Positions 10,985-22,470 are shown, counted from the first letter of the stretch. The stretch is 64,000 bases of DNA from Branchiostoma floridae (GCF_000003815.2 NC_049988.1:14705734-14769733), one strand, 5' to 3'. The notes: generated by a model not told the origin, from the letters alone. Numbers and translations: made by a program.

Positions 10985-11370
10985 TTCATTGTGGGTGTTC
11001 TAGCGCCATCGACGATTGTGGAAAACGTATCGCAACGACTTCCTTCCTTTCAAAATGTTGAACTTCGTTTCCATATGAGTCACTAGCCTAGAAAGCTCGT
11101 TTTCTTCTCTGTGTAGCGGCCTGTGAAGAATGCCCCAAATCAGCAGTTTTTGGGTGAAAATTTTATTTAGAAAAAATAACAAACTGTCAACTGAGCCTTC
11201 CTGTCAGCGACAAGGCGCCCCTTTCCATCGGAAAAATTGAATTGTCCGGAAAACGATGTTTTTAAACATCGTTTTCCGGACAATTCAAATTTAAAATTTA
11301 AAATTTGGAAAAGCACTAGAATCTTTCTAGGAAATAGCCAGATCGGGCGTCAGTCGGAAAAGGAATTCCG
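10985..11370 (+). repeat. Dispersed repeat, copy 1
   Basis: This stretch shares order and sequence with 51826-52215: GGGTGTT(C/T)TAGCGCCATCG, a ...GCCCCAAAT(C/T)AGCA... block, ...GTCAGC(G/A)ACAAGGC(G/A)CCC..., TTGAATTGTCCG(G/A)AAAACGATG and AAAGCACTAG-like ends. Same orientation, roughly 70-75% alike by eye. Non-coding; probably an old transposon family. This copy carries an extra palindrome (11238-11287) absent from the other. Confidence 0.6.
11238..11287. repeat. Near-perfect 50-bp palindrome
   Basis: The 24-bp left stem (TGAATTGTCCGGAAAACGAT...) is followed by a 2-nt TT loop and then its exact reverse complement, ending TTGTCCGGAA read on the other strand. The related copy near 52120 has only the left stem, so the right stem was gained here by inverted duplication. 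Confidence 0.9.
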
Positions 11371-11540
11371 AACCGAGATTCGCTATTATAAATAAAGGCC
11401 GCAGGTAGCCAGTCACGAGTATGCAAATAAGTCTAGTGTCACATGTACACAAATGTCAGTCGAACCGCAGAGCTCTATGCGCATCATGTTCTGCGCAGGT
11501 TCTCTGGACAGGTCATAAGCCAGGCGCAGTTTGTCCTGGT

Positions 11541-12776
11541 TTGACCCCGCTGCATGCGTATAAACAACTGCCTGTTGTGCAACAAAAAGACCTCAGACCT
11601 ACATAATGTTTATACTTTTTCACATCTACAGGATTTGCCCAGCACAGCCATGTGGATATTTATTGCATTGCAAAAGTTCAGCCAACGTTGTGGCCCCCGA
11701 AACAAAGCAATTTTCGGTCTGTGTATTTGTGATTATCTTTTCTCCAGTTTGCCGGGGCACAGTCAGTTTTGCCCACAGTCGGACAGTCCATTTCCTCACC
11801 TTCACATTGATACCAAACTTGAAGGGTAAATTTTAGGAGAAACGGTTTTGCCCCCAAAAAAACTACAGCCATGTCAAATTCCCCGGCGTCTTTTTTCGAA
11901 TGAGAAACCGCACACACTGATCTTTCACTATGCTTTACAAAACTCAGCCATGATGTTTTGACATCATTACGCTTGCACATGAATCCTACTTATTCTGGCT
12001 TCTAGATAATGTTAGTTTTATTTTGGTGGGCTTCCCGAAATCTATTTGCGACGGCAAGACTTGAGCCGTTAGTTATATCAACTTTTCCAAATGCTGGTTG
12101 AACTTGCAACATTAGGCCTGCCCCCCGCGGCACGAACATGGAACGTACCGGCTGGGTTCCACCGTTCGAACCCAGGTTCGGACCAGGAGTTCGAAACAGA
12201 TTGACTCAAAATATGATGAATCTTAAAAACTCTTACTTTGTACTAAAACTCTGTGTCTATGTGTGTTTGATTATCATCATGCCACTTATTATATTGCATG
12301 TGACAGCCGCACCCATTCAGATTCTTGTACCAAGGAATGAGGTCTGTGACACAATGCAAAATGTATAAAAATTGGGTCCGTCCGCAGGGTAGTGTGCTTT
12401 GGTAGCTACAACCAGACTGAAACTTCACCACTGTGATTTGCGCATGTTCGCAGTTAATTTGGGGGCAAAACCGTTTCTCCTAAAATTTACCCTTCAAGTT
12501 TGGTATCAATGTAAAGGTGAGGAACTGGACTGTCCTACTGTGGACAAAACTGATTGTGTCCCGGCCAACTGGAGAAAATATAATCACAAATACACAGACC
12601 GAAAATTGCTTTTTTTTGAGGGGCCACAGCGTTGGCTGATCTTTTGCAATGCAATAAATATCCACTTGGCTGTGCTGGGCAAATCATGTAGATACGAAAA
12701 AGTATAAACATTATGTATATCTAAGGTGTCTTTGTTGCAAAATAAGCTGTTGTTTACACCCATGCAGGGGGGTCAC
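11541..12776. repeat. 1.2 kb inverted duplication with ~320-bp arms
   Basis: The left arm (about 11541-11860) and right arm (about 12457-12776) are reverse complements, roughly 85-90% alike, separated by about 600 bp. Outer ends: TTGACCCCGCTGCATG against CATGCAGGGGGGTCAC. Inner ends: GGTTTTGCCCCCAAA against TTTGGGGGCAAAACC. Both arms read outward keep one open frame (LGAKPFLLKFTLQVWYQC... then a Cys-containing stretch), conserved between arms with mostly conservative changes. I do not recognise this peptide. It may be a foldback transposon or an inverted local duplication. Confidence 0.75.
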
Positions 12777-12879
12777 TCCGTGACCCGGCGTAAGCCGTAT
12801 TTCAGAGAATAACGCGTTCTACGGTGACCTGCAGTTCGACTGAATGTCATGATGGAGGGCAAATGGGGTAATCGAGTAA

Positions 12880-13036
12880 GACCTTTGACCTGGGACAACT
12901 AGAGTACTTCCGGGTCATCGATAGCGATTTCCTGTCTAAGATAGAGACACCCATCGTCGCGAAGTCAGCTCCGCACAGACTTTCTCATTATTTCTGCCTG
13001 TTCCAGTTTACAGCTAGTTGTACACATACACTTCAG
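12880..13036 (+). promoter_or_regulatory. Promoter and non-coding first exon of the 18-finger ZNF gene
   Basis: TTTGACCT (12884-12891) and ACTTCCGGGTCATCG (12906-12920) repeat the motifs and the 21-22 bp spacing of the other ZNF promoter. TTTCCTGT follows in both. The exon ends at CTTCAG|GTAAGA (13036). The partner acceptor is TTACAG at 16484, giving a 3.4 kb intron. The start site is inferred. Confidence 0.6.
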
Positions 13037-14539
13037 GTAAGACTAGTTCGCTGTTTTCCATCTACTGACTTTTGACGCTTTAAATTTGACTCTAAATTAT
13101 GTAAAAGCGTAGCACGTCATTTAGCGTTTGGTCCACTATCGTGACTATGGTGACCATACTGTGTCAACACGAGAACGTTCTAAAATCTAAGTTAGGGGCT
13201 ATAGGCCTTTTCGAAGTAGCTTACTAGTAATGAACGGAGAATAGATATTGAATACGCAGAACTGGTGATCGAGTATTGTGTGATGAACAAGACAAAATTA
13301 TAGATTGATATGTCTGGACATTGTCTCATTTTTGTTGTAAAGTAAGTAAAGAACTGTTACTCTCGCCCTTCAACCTAAACCTCTAATAGGTCACAGGAAA
13401 ACTAGAAGAATTTGGCCAAATTTACGGATCTGTTTTATAAAAGCAGTGAAAATGCGGTAGAGAAATGCAAACCAGATTTTCAGTTCAGTGCAAGATTTTA
13501 ACAAAAGAAACAGGGTTGGAATTTGCAAATGAAAGCCTCAGTGAACAATCAAAAAGCGTACGTCCAGAACCACTGATTGACAAACACAATACAAGCTTTG
13601 TGTGGCTTCCGACTCTCTTTTGGCTTGTCTGCAAATTGACCTGGGTGCACAAAAGCTCCAATAAAGCAAATAATGGGATGCAAATATCTAGTATCTATAG
13701 CAGACTCTATGGGCCTTTTTACTACCGGCTGTACAAGCGACCCAGTACAAAAAGAAAAGGCCAGCAAAAGTGTATCATGAGCCAAAAGAAGAAGAAAAGG
13801 GTACAGAGAGCCAGCTATGGAGTACAAACGACCCAGCATAAAAAGAATACTAGTCAGGATAGCAATGAAAGTGTATGATGAGCCAAAAAAGACCAACAGA
13901 GCCTCGTCATGAAGGCTAGCATATATCGGTGAAGTCTGTCGGGTCAAACGCTACAGAAAAGACAAAGCAAGGAGTTTTTTTAACCTCCTTGGACAAAGTG
14001 ATAAGACGGAGTCATAATAATTGAGCTTGTGACGTTTCTGGTGTGATTATATTTGAAATAGACGACTAATTATATCAATCTACGAGTATGACTGTAATTT
14101 GTACGGAAACTTAGGATGATAAGAAATGATTATTACGTGGAATAGAATGTGATTGAGGATAAAAGCACAGCGGTGTTGGTAGATAAGTACTGTAAAATGT
14201 TAAAACGTTTTCTTCCTGTAATCAAGTTGGACACTGATACATATTAACTCGCATTTCTTCTATTTTGAAGGGCATTTTTCTTGCTGGTAGACCCCGCTTG
14301 GTTCAGTTAATGTCTTTAACACATGCCGATTTTTGTCCGCCGTAGGAGACGGTATGCCGTATGGGCAAAATTTCTGTTCGGCTCCAGCGTCAAAATTGCG
14401 TAAGGACGCTAGACGGATGGATAATCTATCCGACGACATTTTAGTACAGTTGCTTTAAAAAGGATCTTCTTCTCTGTCCTCTGCAGAAAACTCCAAAATA
14501 TTAATGTTTGTGCAAACTTTCTTAACCCTATCCAGACTG
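13037..14539. other. Intron sequence, no gene seen
   Basis: Part of the long 5' UTR intron of the 18-finger gene. Overlapping open frames at 13465-13947 on both strands show no domain. A short imperfect tandem repeat occurs at about 13735-13890 (GACCCAG.A..AAAAGAA ... GTGTAT.ATGAGCC). Confidence 0.5.
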
Positions 14540-15380
14540 GGGGTGGGGGAGTGGGGGCTAAAAGTGCCTGCGCCGACTTCGACCTCCTATAGCTCCCAAA
14601 CGGCTTGTGCTAGAACAACCAAACTTGGTGAGTTTTCCTAAAATATTGTTGGCAACAATTTTTAAAAAATCGGGTAAGTTTATGATTTTTCTTGTTGCCA
14701 TGGCAACGGGTTTCTGAAAAGCAAATTTTGCAAAAATCACTAATTTTGGTTTAAACAATGGGATTTTAAGATTTTTTTGCTAAACTAAACTTCTTTTCAT
14801 ATATCTTTAATATCCAACACATCTAAGTTAAACATTTATAATTAAATATTCATAAATTATGCTAATGAGATGACGTAATTGGTCAAAATCCAAGATGGCC
14901 GACAATATCATGATTTAAAGTATAACAAGCTTATTTTCACTCAAATTTCATCACTACGTGGTATTTTCTTACAGAAAACATTCATTTGAGCGTTTTTAAT
15001 CCATTTCGATGGGGTTTAAGCGTTATATGTTGAAAAAAATGTATCTTGAAAAATTTAAGGTTCATAATCCAAGATGGCGGATAGCTAAACTACAGATGAC
15101 GTCATTCTATGACGTCATTTTGATGTCGCTGCGTCGGCTTTTGACAACAGAAGTCTCATAACACTTAATTATTAATAAGAAACCTTTATTGGTAACTTTT
15201 TGAGTGAGATGTTTAGGTATTATGGGAATTCTCCGTTTTAGCCAAAAATATCAATTAATGACGTCATAACTACGTCATATTACATCATAATGATATAAAA
15301 AATTCAGGAATTATAAAGCTCGATGAGCACAACACCCCCTGCAAATTTGGTGATCGTACAGTAAGCCGTTTTGAAAATAC
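14540..15380. repeat. Probable repeat element rich in CRE and YY1-like sites
   Basis: The block opens with a GC-rich motif (CGCCGACTTCGACCTCC), is AT-rich inside and closes with a C-run. It contains several TGACGT(C/A)A palindromes (near 14872, 15098, 15110, 15259) and two CCAAGATGGC(C/G)G(A) strings (about 14891 and 15071) within one repeated phrase (ATCCAAGATGGC). No coding frame. It is inside the ZNF 5' intron. The repeat nature is inferred from the internal repetition. Confidence 0.4.
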
Positions 15381-16502
15381 GAAGGAGGGGTCGAATGACC
15401 CCCCCCCCCCCGGCCAGGGAAGGCCCCAAAAGCACATACCAATCGCTTCAATAATGACTAAACATCACCCTACCAGTCTTAAGGGACTTAGCTAATTATC
15501 ATATCCTCAGTTTATATCTTTGAATCTTTATTTGTTGTTTTTGCTTCAATGCTTTGCTTATTTGTTATTTTGTATTTACATTTGTATTTGCCCACGTACA
15601 TGTATTTGTTTGCGCTAGTGGCATGAATATGAGTCACGACTTAAGTGTGCCGTTACCATGTCTTGTAAAAATAAGTTGCAATAAAAATAAAATGACGGAT
15701 GCTGGCTAGAACCCTGTAATAAAGATCTTTAATTGCATGTTCCTGCCCACATGGGCTAAATGCAGTGATTTAATAGTATTGCATGGAATACTACAGACTA
15801 GATACTATTACAGGTAGTGCAACAATCAACAGCGTGACAGATTCATCGGCTCGTTGATGTTGGTCACCTACCGCAAAGAAGAAGAAGAAGAACAAAACAC
15901 TTGTAATATACGAGTATTGACATTCACTAAAAAAATACGTTTTTCAAATGGAAATTTGTATATTGGTAGCATCCTAATTCCTAATTATGTTTTTTCAGAA
16001 ACTAAGTGTTTTCAGGCCCACTTATCGCTTATTTTCATGTTCGTAACATTTTGCACTCCTTTAGTACGCGGTGGTAGTTTAAGCAGCATATTCTAATTTT
16101 TTTCCGCGTTAGATGTTCCCAGGTTTAGCTTTATGAGTCACCGCACATAAACGTTTGAGTTTATATAGCTTTTTAACAAAAGCATATATGATCTATCGGT
16201 GGCAAGACCGTATCCAATTGGCCAAGCACTATCGATATCCAACAGGCCTCCGGTATATTAGTGGTTGAACTTTGGCCCCTTAGATACTGCTTAACAGTGA
16301 CAGTACTATTTTCAGTTTTCCTGTTTGAATAAAAAGATGACATACCACGAGACAAGAAGAACGTGGTGTGTACAAGATAAGCAACGTCTTAAGAGGCGGT
16401 GAAATTGTTTCCCCTTATTAACAATGGCTGTACAGTATCATAGCATGAAGTGATATTTAGGTGTTATTCATATTCTACTTACAGAGGTGGCTTTTTGTAA
16501 CA

Positions 16503-18137
16503 ATGGCGTGTACAAACAGCTACTCCATTGACGTCACCAAAGGTCCTGAAGAAAACGTTCTTGCAGGTGAGAATTGCAACAGGCAGTGTGGTAAGAAGGA
16601 TGATCCGAAGACAAAGCAGCAGACTCAAAAAGGCTACAAGTGCGGCGAGTGCAGTTGGCAGTTCAACCAGAAGATAGATTTAGAAAGACACATGCGCACT
16701 CATACGGGGGAGAAACCCTACAGGTGTGAGCAGTGCGGCAAGCAGTGCAGCGTGTTGGGTAATCTGAAGATACACATGCGCACTCACACCGGTGAGAAAC
16801 CTTTCAAGTGCAAGGACTGCAGTAAGACGTTCAGTACCATGAGCTATCTTAAGATTCATGCGCGGACTCACACAGGGGAGAAGCCCTACATGTGCGAGAA
16901 GTGCAACAAACGGTTCATGAGGCAGAGTGTTCTGAAGCAACACATGCTCACTCACACCGGGGAGAAACCCTACAGTTGTAAGGAATGTAATAAAAAGTTT
17001 GGCAGGCTGCATCATCTAAATAACCACCTCCTAACTCACACCGGCAAGAAGTCCTACAAATGTGAGGAATGCGGCAAACAGTTTAGTCAGCGGGGTTATC
17101 TGAAGACCCACATGCGCACTCACACAGGGGAGAAACCCTACAGGTGTGAGTATTGCAGCAAGCTGTTCAGAAGGCTAGATGATCTGAAGAAACACGTGCG
17201 CACTCACACTGGGGAGAAGCCCTACAAGTGTGACGAGTGCAGCAGGCAGTTCAGTACACAAGGTAACTTGAAGAACCACATGCTCACTCACACAGGAGAG
17301 AGGCCTTACTCGTGTGATGAGTGTAGTAAGCAGTTCAGTACGCTAAGTAATCTAAAGAGTCACATGTACACTCACACAGGGGAGAAGCCATACAAGTGTG
17401 AGAAGTGCAGCAAGCAGTTTCGTGCACACGGTAACCTGAAGAGTCACATGCGCACGCACACGGGGGAAAAACCGTACAAGTGTGAGGAGTGCAGTAAACA
17501 ATTCGCTCACCCTTCTTATCTAAAGAAACACGCGCGGACTCATACAGGGGAGAAGCCATATAGGTGTGAGGAGTGCAGCAGGCAGTTCAGTGAGCTCGGT
17601 GACTTGAAGAAACACATGCGCAGTCACACCGGCGAGAAACCGTACAGGTGTGATGTGTGCAGCAGGGCATTCAGCAGTCTCGGCTCATTGAAGTCCCACA
17701 TGCGCACTCACACGGGTGAGAAACCGTACACGTGTGAGGAGTGCAACAGACAGTTCAGAGAATCGGGCACTCTGAAGATACATATGCGAACACACAGAGG
17801 GGAGAAACCCTTTGCGTGTGAGGGGTGCGGCCGGCACTTCGCCGGTCGAGATGATCTGAAGAAACACATGGTTGTCCACACCGGCGAGAAACCCTACCAC
17901 TGTGCGGAATGTGATACATCCTTTCGGCATCTTGCGACTTTGAAGAGGCACATTTACACTCATACCGGTGAGAAACCTTATAAATGTGAGGAGTGCGGTA
18001 AGCAGTTTAGTGATAAGTGGGATATGAAGAAACATATTCGGGTCCACACCGGAGAGAAACCCTACTCGTGCGAAGAATGCAACAAGTCCTTCAATCACCT
18101 TGTCAGTCTGAAGACACACAGGAAAACACACCAGTGA
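16503..18137 (+). CDS. C2H2 zinc-finger protein with 18 fingers
   Basis: A single coding exon of 544 aa. The acceptor TTACAG ends at 16484, so the first ATG in the exon (16503, MACTNSYSIDVTK) is chosen. A lead of about 50 residues with a few cysteines precedes 18 consecutive C2H2 fingers with TGEKPY-type linkers. Finger 2 has Cys in place of the core Phe (KQCSVL); the last finger is [21 protein letters not shown]. No effector domain is recognised. It is most similar in layout to the 22-finger gene upstream: same exon structure, same promoter motifs and related terminal finger, so the two are tandem paralogs. Expected to be a nuclear DNA-binding protein of unknown target. Confidence 0.93.
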   Translation: MACTNSYSIDVTKGPEENVLAGENCNRQCGKKDDPKTKQQTQKGYKCGECSWQFNQKIDLERHMRTHTGEKPYRCEQCGKQCSVLGNLKIHMRTHTGEKPFKCKDCSKTFSTMSYLKIHARTHTGEKPYMCEKCNKRFMRQSVLKQHMLTHTGEKPYSCKECNKKFGRLHHLNNHLLTHTGKKSYKCEECGKQFSQRGYLKTHMRTHTGEKPYRCEYCSKLFRRLDDLKKHVRTHTGEKPYKCDECSRQFSTQGNLKNHMLTHTGERPYSCDECSKQFSTLSNLKSHMYTHTGEKPYKCEKCSKQFRAHGNLKSHMRTHTGEKPYKCEECSKQFAHPSYLKKHARTHTGEKPYRCEECSRQFSELGDLKKHMRSHTGEKPYRCDVCSRAFSSLGSLKSHMRTHTGEKPYTCEECNRQFRESGTLKIHMRTHRGEKPFACEGCGRHFAGRDDLKKHMVVHTGEKPYHCAECDTSFRHLATLKRHIYTHTGEKPYKCEECGKQFSDKWDMKKHIRVHTGEKPYSCEECNKSFNHLVSLKTHRKTHQ

Positions 18138-19159
18138 GGAATATCCTAACATAACAACTGCCCAAAGGCAAAAATTCTCACACCGACATCTCTTAGAGCT
18201 TGAGACTCGTTAATGACAGTTACGCAGTGTTGTCCTTGTGAGCAAACGTCTTATGAATGTATTGAAAATTTTATCCGTGTATACTTTTGTGTTGGAAGAA
18301 ATTTGAAGTTGCCTTGTACTATGATTTACCAACACAGATGAGCTTCCATGGTCTAAAGAATGTAATTATATACATATAGCGATGGTAACATTGATGTCAT
18401 TCTAGCTTTTAATATGTTTGCATTTTCCTTTTTTTTCTTTTCTTTTTGTTTGCTCACCCATTACTGTACGACTAGGAGATTCAAGTGGATTACCTGTATG
18501 ATTTTCCATTTGGAACTGCATGTATGGGACCTGGTTTGTCAAGTAACATCAATTACTAGTAGTTTATATTATTACTTTATTTTTAGATTTTGGACCACTC
18601 AGTTTGTTTGGATCCTTATTATGGCGCGCACTGTTACTAGTAAATGATTTATTGAGCATCATTTTTGTCAGTTATAGCGTGACCAAGAAAGGGGTTTGAA
18701 CATTGCATGGAAAAATTAGGGTCGTTGAAGACCAGTGCTTTTCTTTATGAAAGTTATAAATACGTTTAGCACTAGTGATAGATACACATGCTGCCAGTTT
18801 GTACATTGTTTGTATCATATATAAGATCAGCTGACTATGTATGGGATATCTTATTCTGCTGTATAGAGTTGCATCGTTGACATTAGACTAACAACAGTTG
18901 ATATAGCAACTACTGTTTTTTTTTCACATATGCGATTAGTGAAGTCCAACTTACAGTGCTACAATAGAAGATAAAACGATAGTTACGTTTATAAACCAGG
19001 AGCATGACATGAATATACATTTGTAGACCTTTTTCAGAAACCTAGAAATTAGGTTCTAACTACTAGATATGTATGGTAGAGTGTCATTTGTATTTAATAT
19101 AACACTAGAATAGAGGCATCTTTAGATATTAGTTTAGCTTTGTTTCTTCTGCCTTTATG

Positions 19160-19165
19160 AATAAA
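19160..19165 (+). terminator. Poly(A) signal of the 18-finger gene
   Basis: AATAAA about 1 kb after the stop; a second AATAAA-type site lies near 19218. The intervening AT-rich sequence (18138-19160) is the likely 3' UTR. Confidence 0.45.
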
Positions 19166-19649
19166 ATAGTTTCCATATCATCATTAGAGAGGGATGTTGT
19201 TGAATATTCTATGACTCAAAATAAAGGACGCTCTTGCGACTTCTTGATTTCAGATGATTTAGCAGGAAATCAACGTTTATACGACTTCAATTTGTCGGTC
19301 AAGTGGTCATGATATTTCGTCCCCACGAATTGTTGGAACGCTTCGTATTACAGTGTTCTAGAACGCTGCCGTTTGTACTGTCGATATTATACATCCGGTT
19401 TGTTCTAGTAGTTCGCTCCTATGTTCACCCCTATACATGTATTCACATCTTTTGGTGGTGATGTCAGACGGTATAGCAGAGAATCGACTTTATGCAGTTC
19501 ATGGTAAACACAGATAGATAGAATACATTGCCTGCTGAACCTGAAAAACAACACACATGAACATTCATATTTTCACCTCAACTGTCCGTTGACATTGGCA
19601 TGTACTTACTTACATAACTTGACGAGGCTGTGTATACGGCACAAATGCA

Positions 19650-20320
19650 AGCTGACATGATTAAGAATGGCCGTGTGATTGCTAATGTCTGACATGGCAA
19701 CAAAACAGTGACAACACAATAATCACCTGACAAGAATAATCATCATGACGTAACAATGGACATACCTCGTGATCGAACAAAAGAACACGTGTTACTAGTA
19801 TATTGTACAGACGTCTGTGACGTAATAACAGCTTCTTTAAAGTAACTAGGTGCGGTACGCACTTGTGTTTTCCGAAACATTGCCGCAGTCACGAACGATA
19901 TCATTCACGGCTTTAGCTTTTGTAAAAAAAAAACAAGTTAAATTCTTCAGGGGCAAGATTAATCGAAGAAATTTATACATATTAGCAGTACGATAAAATG
20001 AAAAAAAGCAAGCTAGATTGAGTAAGACTGATCACGTGGTTGCTACTGACATAGCAACAAAACGGTCACGTGACAACAAAACATCGTGACGTAACGAAGG
20101 ACATCACGTGATCGAACAAAAGAACACGTGTTACCTCGTGTTACCAGTATATTGCACAGACCTCTGTGACGTAATAGAAGTGTTTAGAAGTAACCAGGAG
20201 CGGTACGCACTTGTGTTTTCCTAAACACTACCGCAGTCACTGACACCGTTACCCTGAGCTTTTTTGACAGATAACTAGTTAAAAGAGTTCAAAAAGACAA
20301 CGTACATTTCTCATCAACAA
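19650..20320 (+). promoter_or_regulatory. Tandemly duplicated CRE/E-box promoter
   Basis: Two diverged copies, offset by about 340-350 bp, keep the same order of sites: GGCAACAAAAC, TGACGTAA (19746; 20087), GATCGAACAAAAGAACACGT containing an E-box (19771; 20110), TATATTG(T/C)ACAGAC, a second TGACGTAA (19818; 20167), then GCGGTACGCACTTGTGTTTT and CCGCAGTCAC. The second copy ends about 90 bp before the ATG of the next gene. The preserved sites suggest CREB/ATF and bHLH input, which is inference. Confidence 0.6.
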
Positions 20321-20327
20321 CCATAAG

Positions 20328-22470
20328 ATGGATCCCGGACCGGCAGCAAAACGGTTTATCAGTAGTAGCAGGTAAGTCACCTGATAGGATCGGTTTGTTG
20401 ACATTCCAGAATATATAGAGATAATGAATAACTAAGTATCTGGCATATGATAAAATATGACGTACCAGATCGTACTGAAGAGAGGTTATGATACTCTAAG
20501 AAGGGTCCAGAATCTGTTGTGATGTTTGAGTTCCTTGAAGAGGAGACATTCGACAGTTTCTTAGTCAAACAAATGTAAGCTTAAGAGATCAAGGAAATTA
20601 CCGAGGACGTGGAATCGGCAGGTACAACGTACCAAATTTCAAGTAATTTGTTTTGATAAGATCATGGTGATTGTTTTCGTCGAGTGACATGTCGCCACAG
20701 TTTGCTTTTATAAAAGACGAAAATCAAATTAAGTCAGTGTGGCCTTTTGTTGTTTGTACATGTAGCTCTGACCCAAGCTTCGATCTCCACCGGTGTGAGG
20801 GTGAGCACCACCTGACGCTGAACGCCTGCGTGAACCAAGGTTCTGACGAGTCAGACAGCCTCAGCCGGCCGGGAGGAGACTATAGAAAAGTGTGAGTACA
20901 GCGAGTGATATAGATATATTTTTCTATGTTTAAATGATGTCATGATGGGACTTACAGGACCTTTGAACTCGTATGAGGTGGTATAGATGCATGTCTGCCA
21001 CAGTGCCACTGTGGCTTTGGCACAATAAGCATGCGAGATATGTGCCTACTTCTTCAGTCAAAGTTATATTTATCTTTTGCATCTTTTTATCTTCTTCAAC
21101 TTTTGTTGCTGTGGTTTTATTGCTGTTGGTGTTGTTACGACAGTTGGCCTCAATAGATAACATTCTTTATGCTTTGGTAAATAAGAAACAAAAGTAATCT
21201 AATGGTCCACATGCAAAAACACGCAAGTGGCCGCAATGACCAGGTGGTATCAATATTGAAGGTTACTGGTACAGCCTAGAGGGTCTGATTGTAGTGCTTG
21301 CTTTATGCAATTTCCAGCGCTTCATTTATTCAGAAAAAAAAAACTGCACAGGAAACATCATGATCATTAAAGGGACCACCAAAAGTGATCATAATGGGAA
21401 GATGGTACTAATGTTGAAGGTTACAACATATTAAGTTTTGTTTGTATTTCTAATGTTTTATTCCCGTAGAAAACTGCACCGTTGCCCAGGAGAGTACAAG
21501 CTGGCGGTGGAGCCGCCGAGTCGGGAGGGGATCGCAGCAGCGTCCTTCAAACAGTCTGTCCAGCCGGGTGAGCCTGGGTGTGCCAGGGCGTAAGTGTTCA
21601 CAATTATCAATTACTGTTAGAAATAACTTGTCTAAATTTAAGTTTCTGTAATCTACTTTGTATTTATTTATGTATGTATGTTTACTACTCTTGTTTTATG
21701 ATTATGTTTATGTAGAAGGCTTTAATCTATATAAGCAAATTGTTTTTTTGTTGTTGCCTGATACTCACAAAAGATATGTGAATAGAGTAAAATCAATTAT
21801 TGAAAGGCCAGAATTTTAAACAGAAAGTAGTTGGGGAGGGTGTGTGTGTAAATTATAGCTCGAATGATCGTTGTGCGATCACCGCAGGACTGTTTTGCGA
21901 TCGCAAATTGAGGGCATTCTTGGTATAGTTGTGCACGCGTCGTACAATATTGAGCTGTCTTGTTACGGAGAAGCTTACATTATATCGTTGTTGCTGGTTG
22001 GTTAATTCTGTCACAACCTGCTACACGAGTCCTACGACATTAAAATCGTACGATGAACCACGAAAAATATGACCGCACCGTAAACTAGAGACCAGTCGCT
22101 CGCCTTTTGCATTGCATTTAGTATAATTGAGTATCTGAAGATTTTTGAATGAGCTATAATCTAGTATAGATGCCAATACAGACTATGTTTCTAATGGCTA
22201 GCTCTGAATATTTCCCTTGACAGAAAATTGCGCGCTTCCAGAACCAGGCGCCACTCAGAGGGGGACAGGAATGTCACGAAACCCGAGGGGTTAGCTGAGG
22301 TCACCAGAAAAGTGATGACGCAGAGTGACGTGGAGCAGGGTGATGACGTCAGCGTTGACGTACCAACGAAGCCAAACACGAAGAAAACATCCGAGATTGA
22401 CGACTGTAAACAAATCTGTGGGGAAGCCTCCGAAGTCATGGACGAGATGAAAAACTTGGCAGTAGCATAA
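20328..22470 (+). CDS. Small four-exon gene, unknown protein of 178 aa
   Basis: I do not recognise this protein. My model joins 20328-20371 (MDPGPAAKRFISSS), 20766-20891, 21470-21589 and 22224-22470. Every junction is phase 2 with good borders (CAG|GTAAGT, GT|GTGAGT, GC|GTAAGT; acceptors TGTAG, CGTAG, ACAG), and the frame stays open to the TAA at 22468. Exons 2 and 3 each carry an LHRC.GE(H/Y)..L motif (HRCEGEHHLTL; HRCPGEYKLAV), so they look like a duplicated module. The C-terminal third is charged and serine/threonine-rich, with no membrane segment or signal peptide. An AATAAA lies 163 bp after the stop. Consistent phases across three introns make a chance model unlikely; function is open. 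Confidence 0.7.
21852..22160. mobile_element. MITE-like element with 10-bp terminal inverted repeats
   Basis: It starts ATTATAGCTC and ends GAGCTATAAT, an exact inverted pair, 309 bp in all. It lies inside the last intron of the small four-exon gene and has a CG-richer interior with GCGATCGC and CGTACGAT palindromes. No clear target duplication, so the call is tentative. Confidence 0.5.

Noticed and set aside
13465-13947. Overlapping 137-aa and 132-aa frames on opposite strands
   Set aside because: Low-complexity, overlapping on both strands, inside a 5' UTR intron, with no domain.
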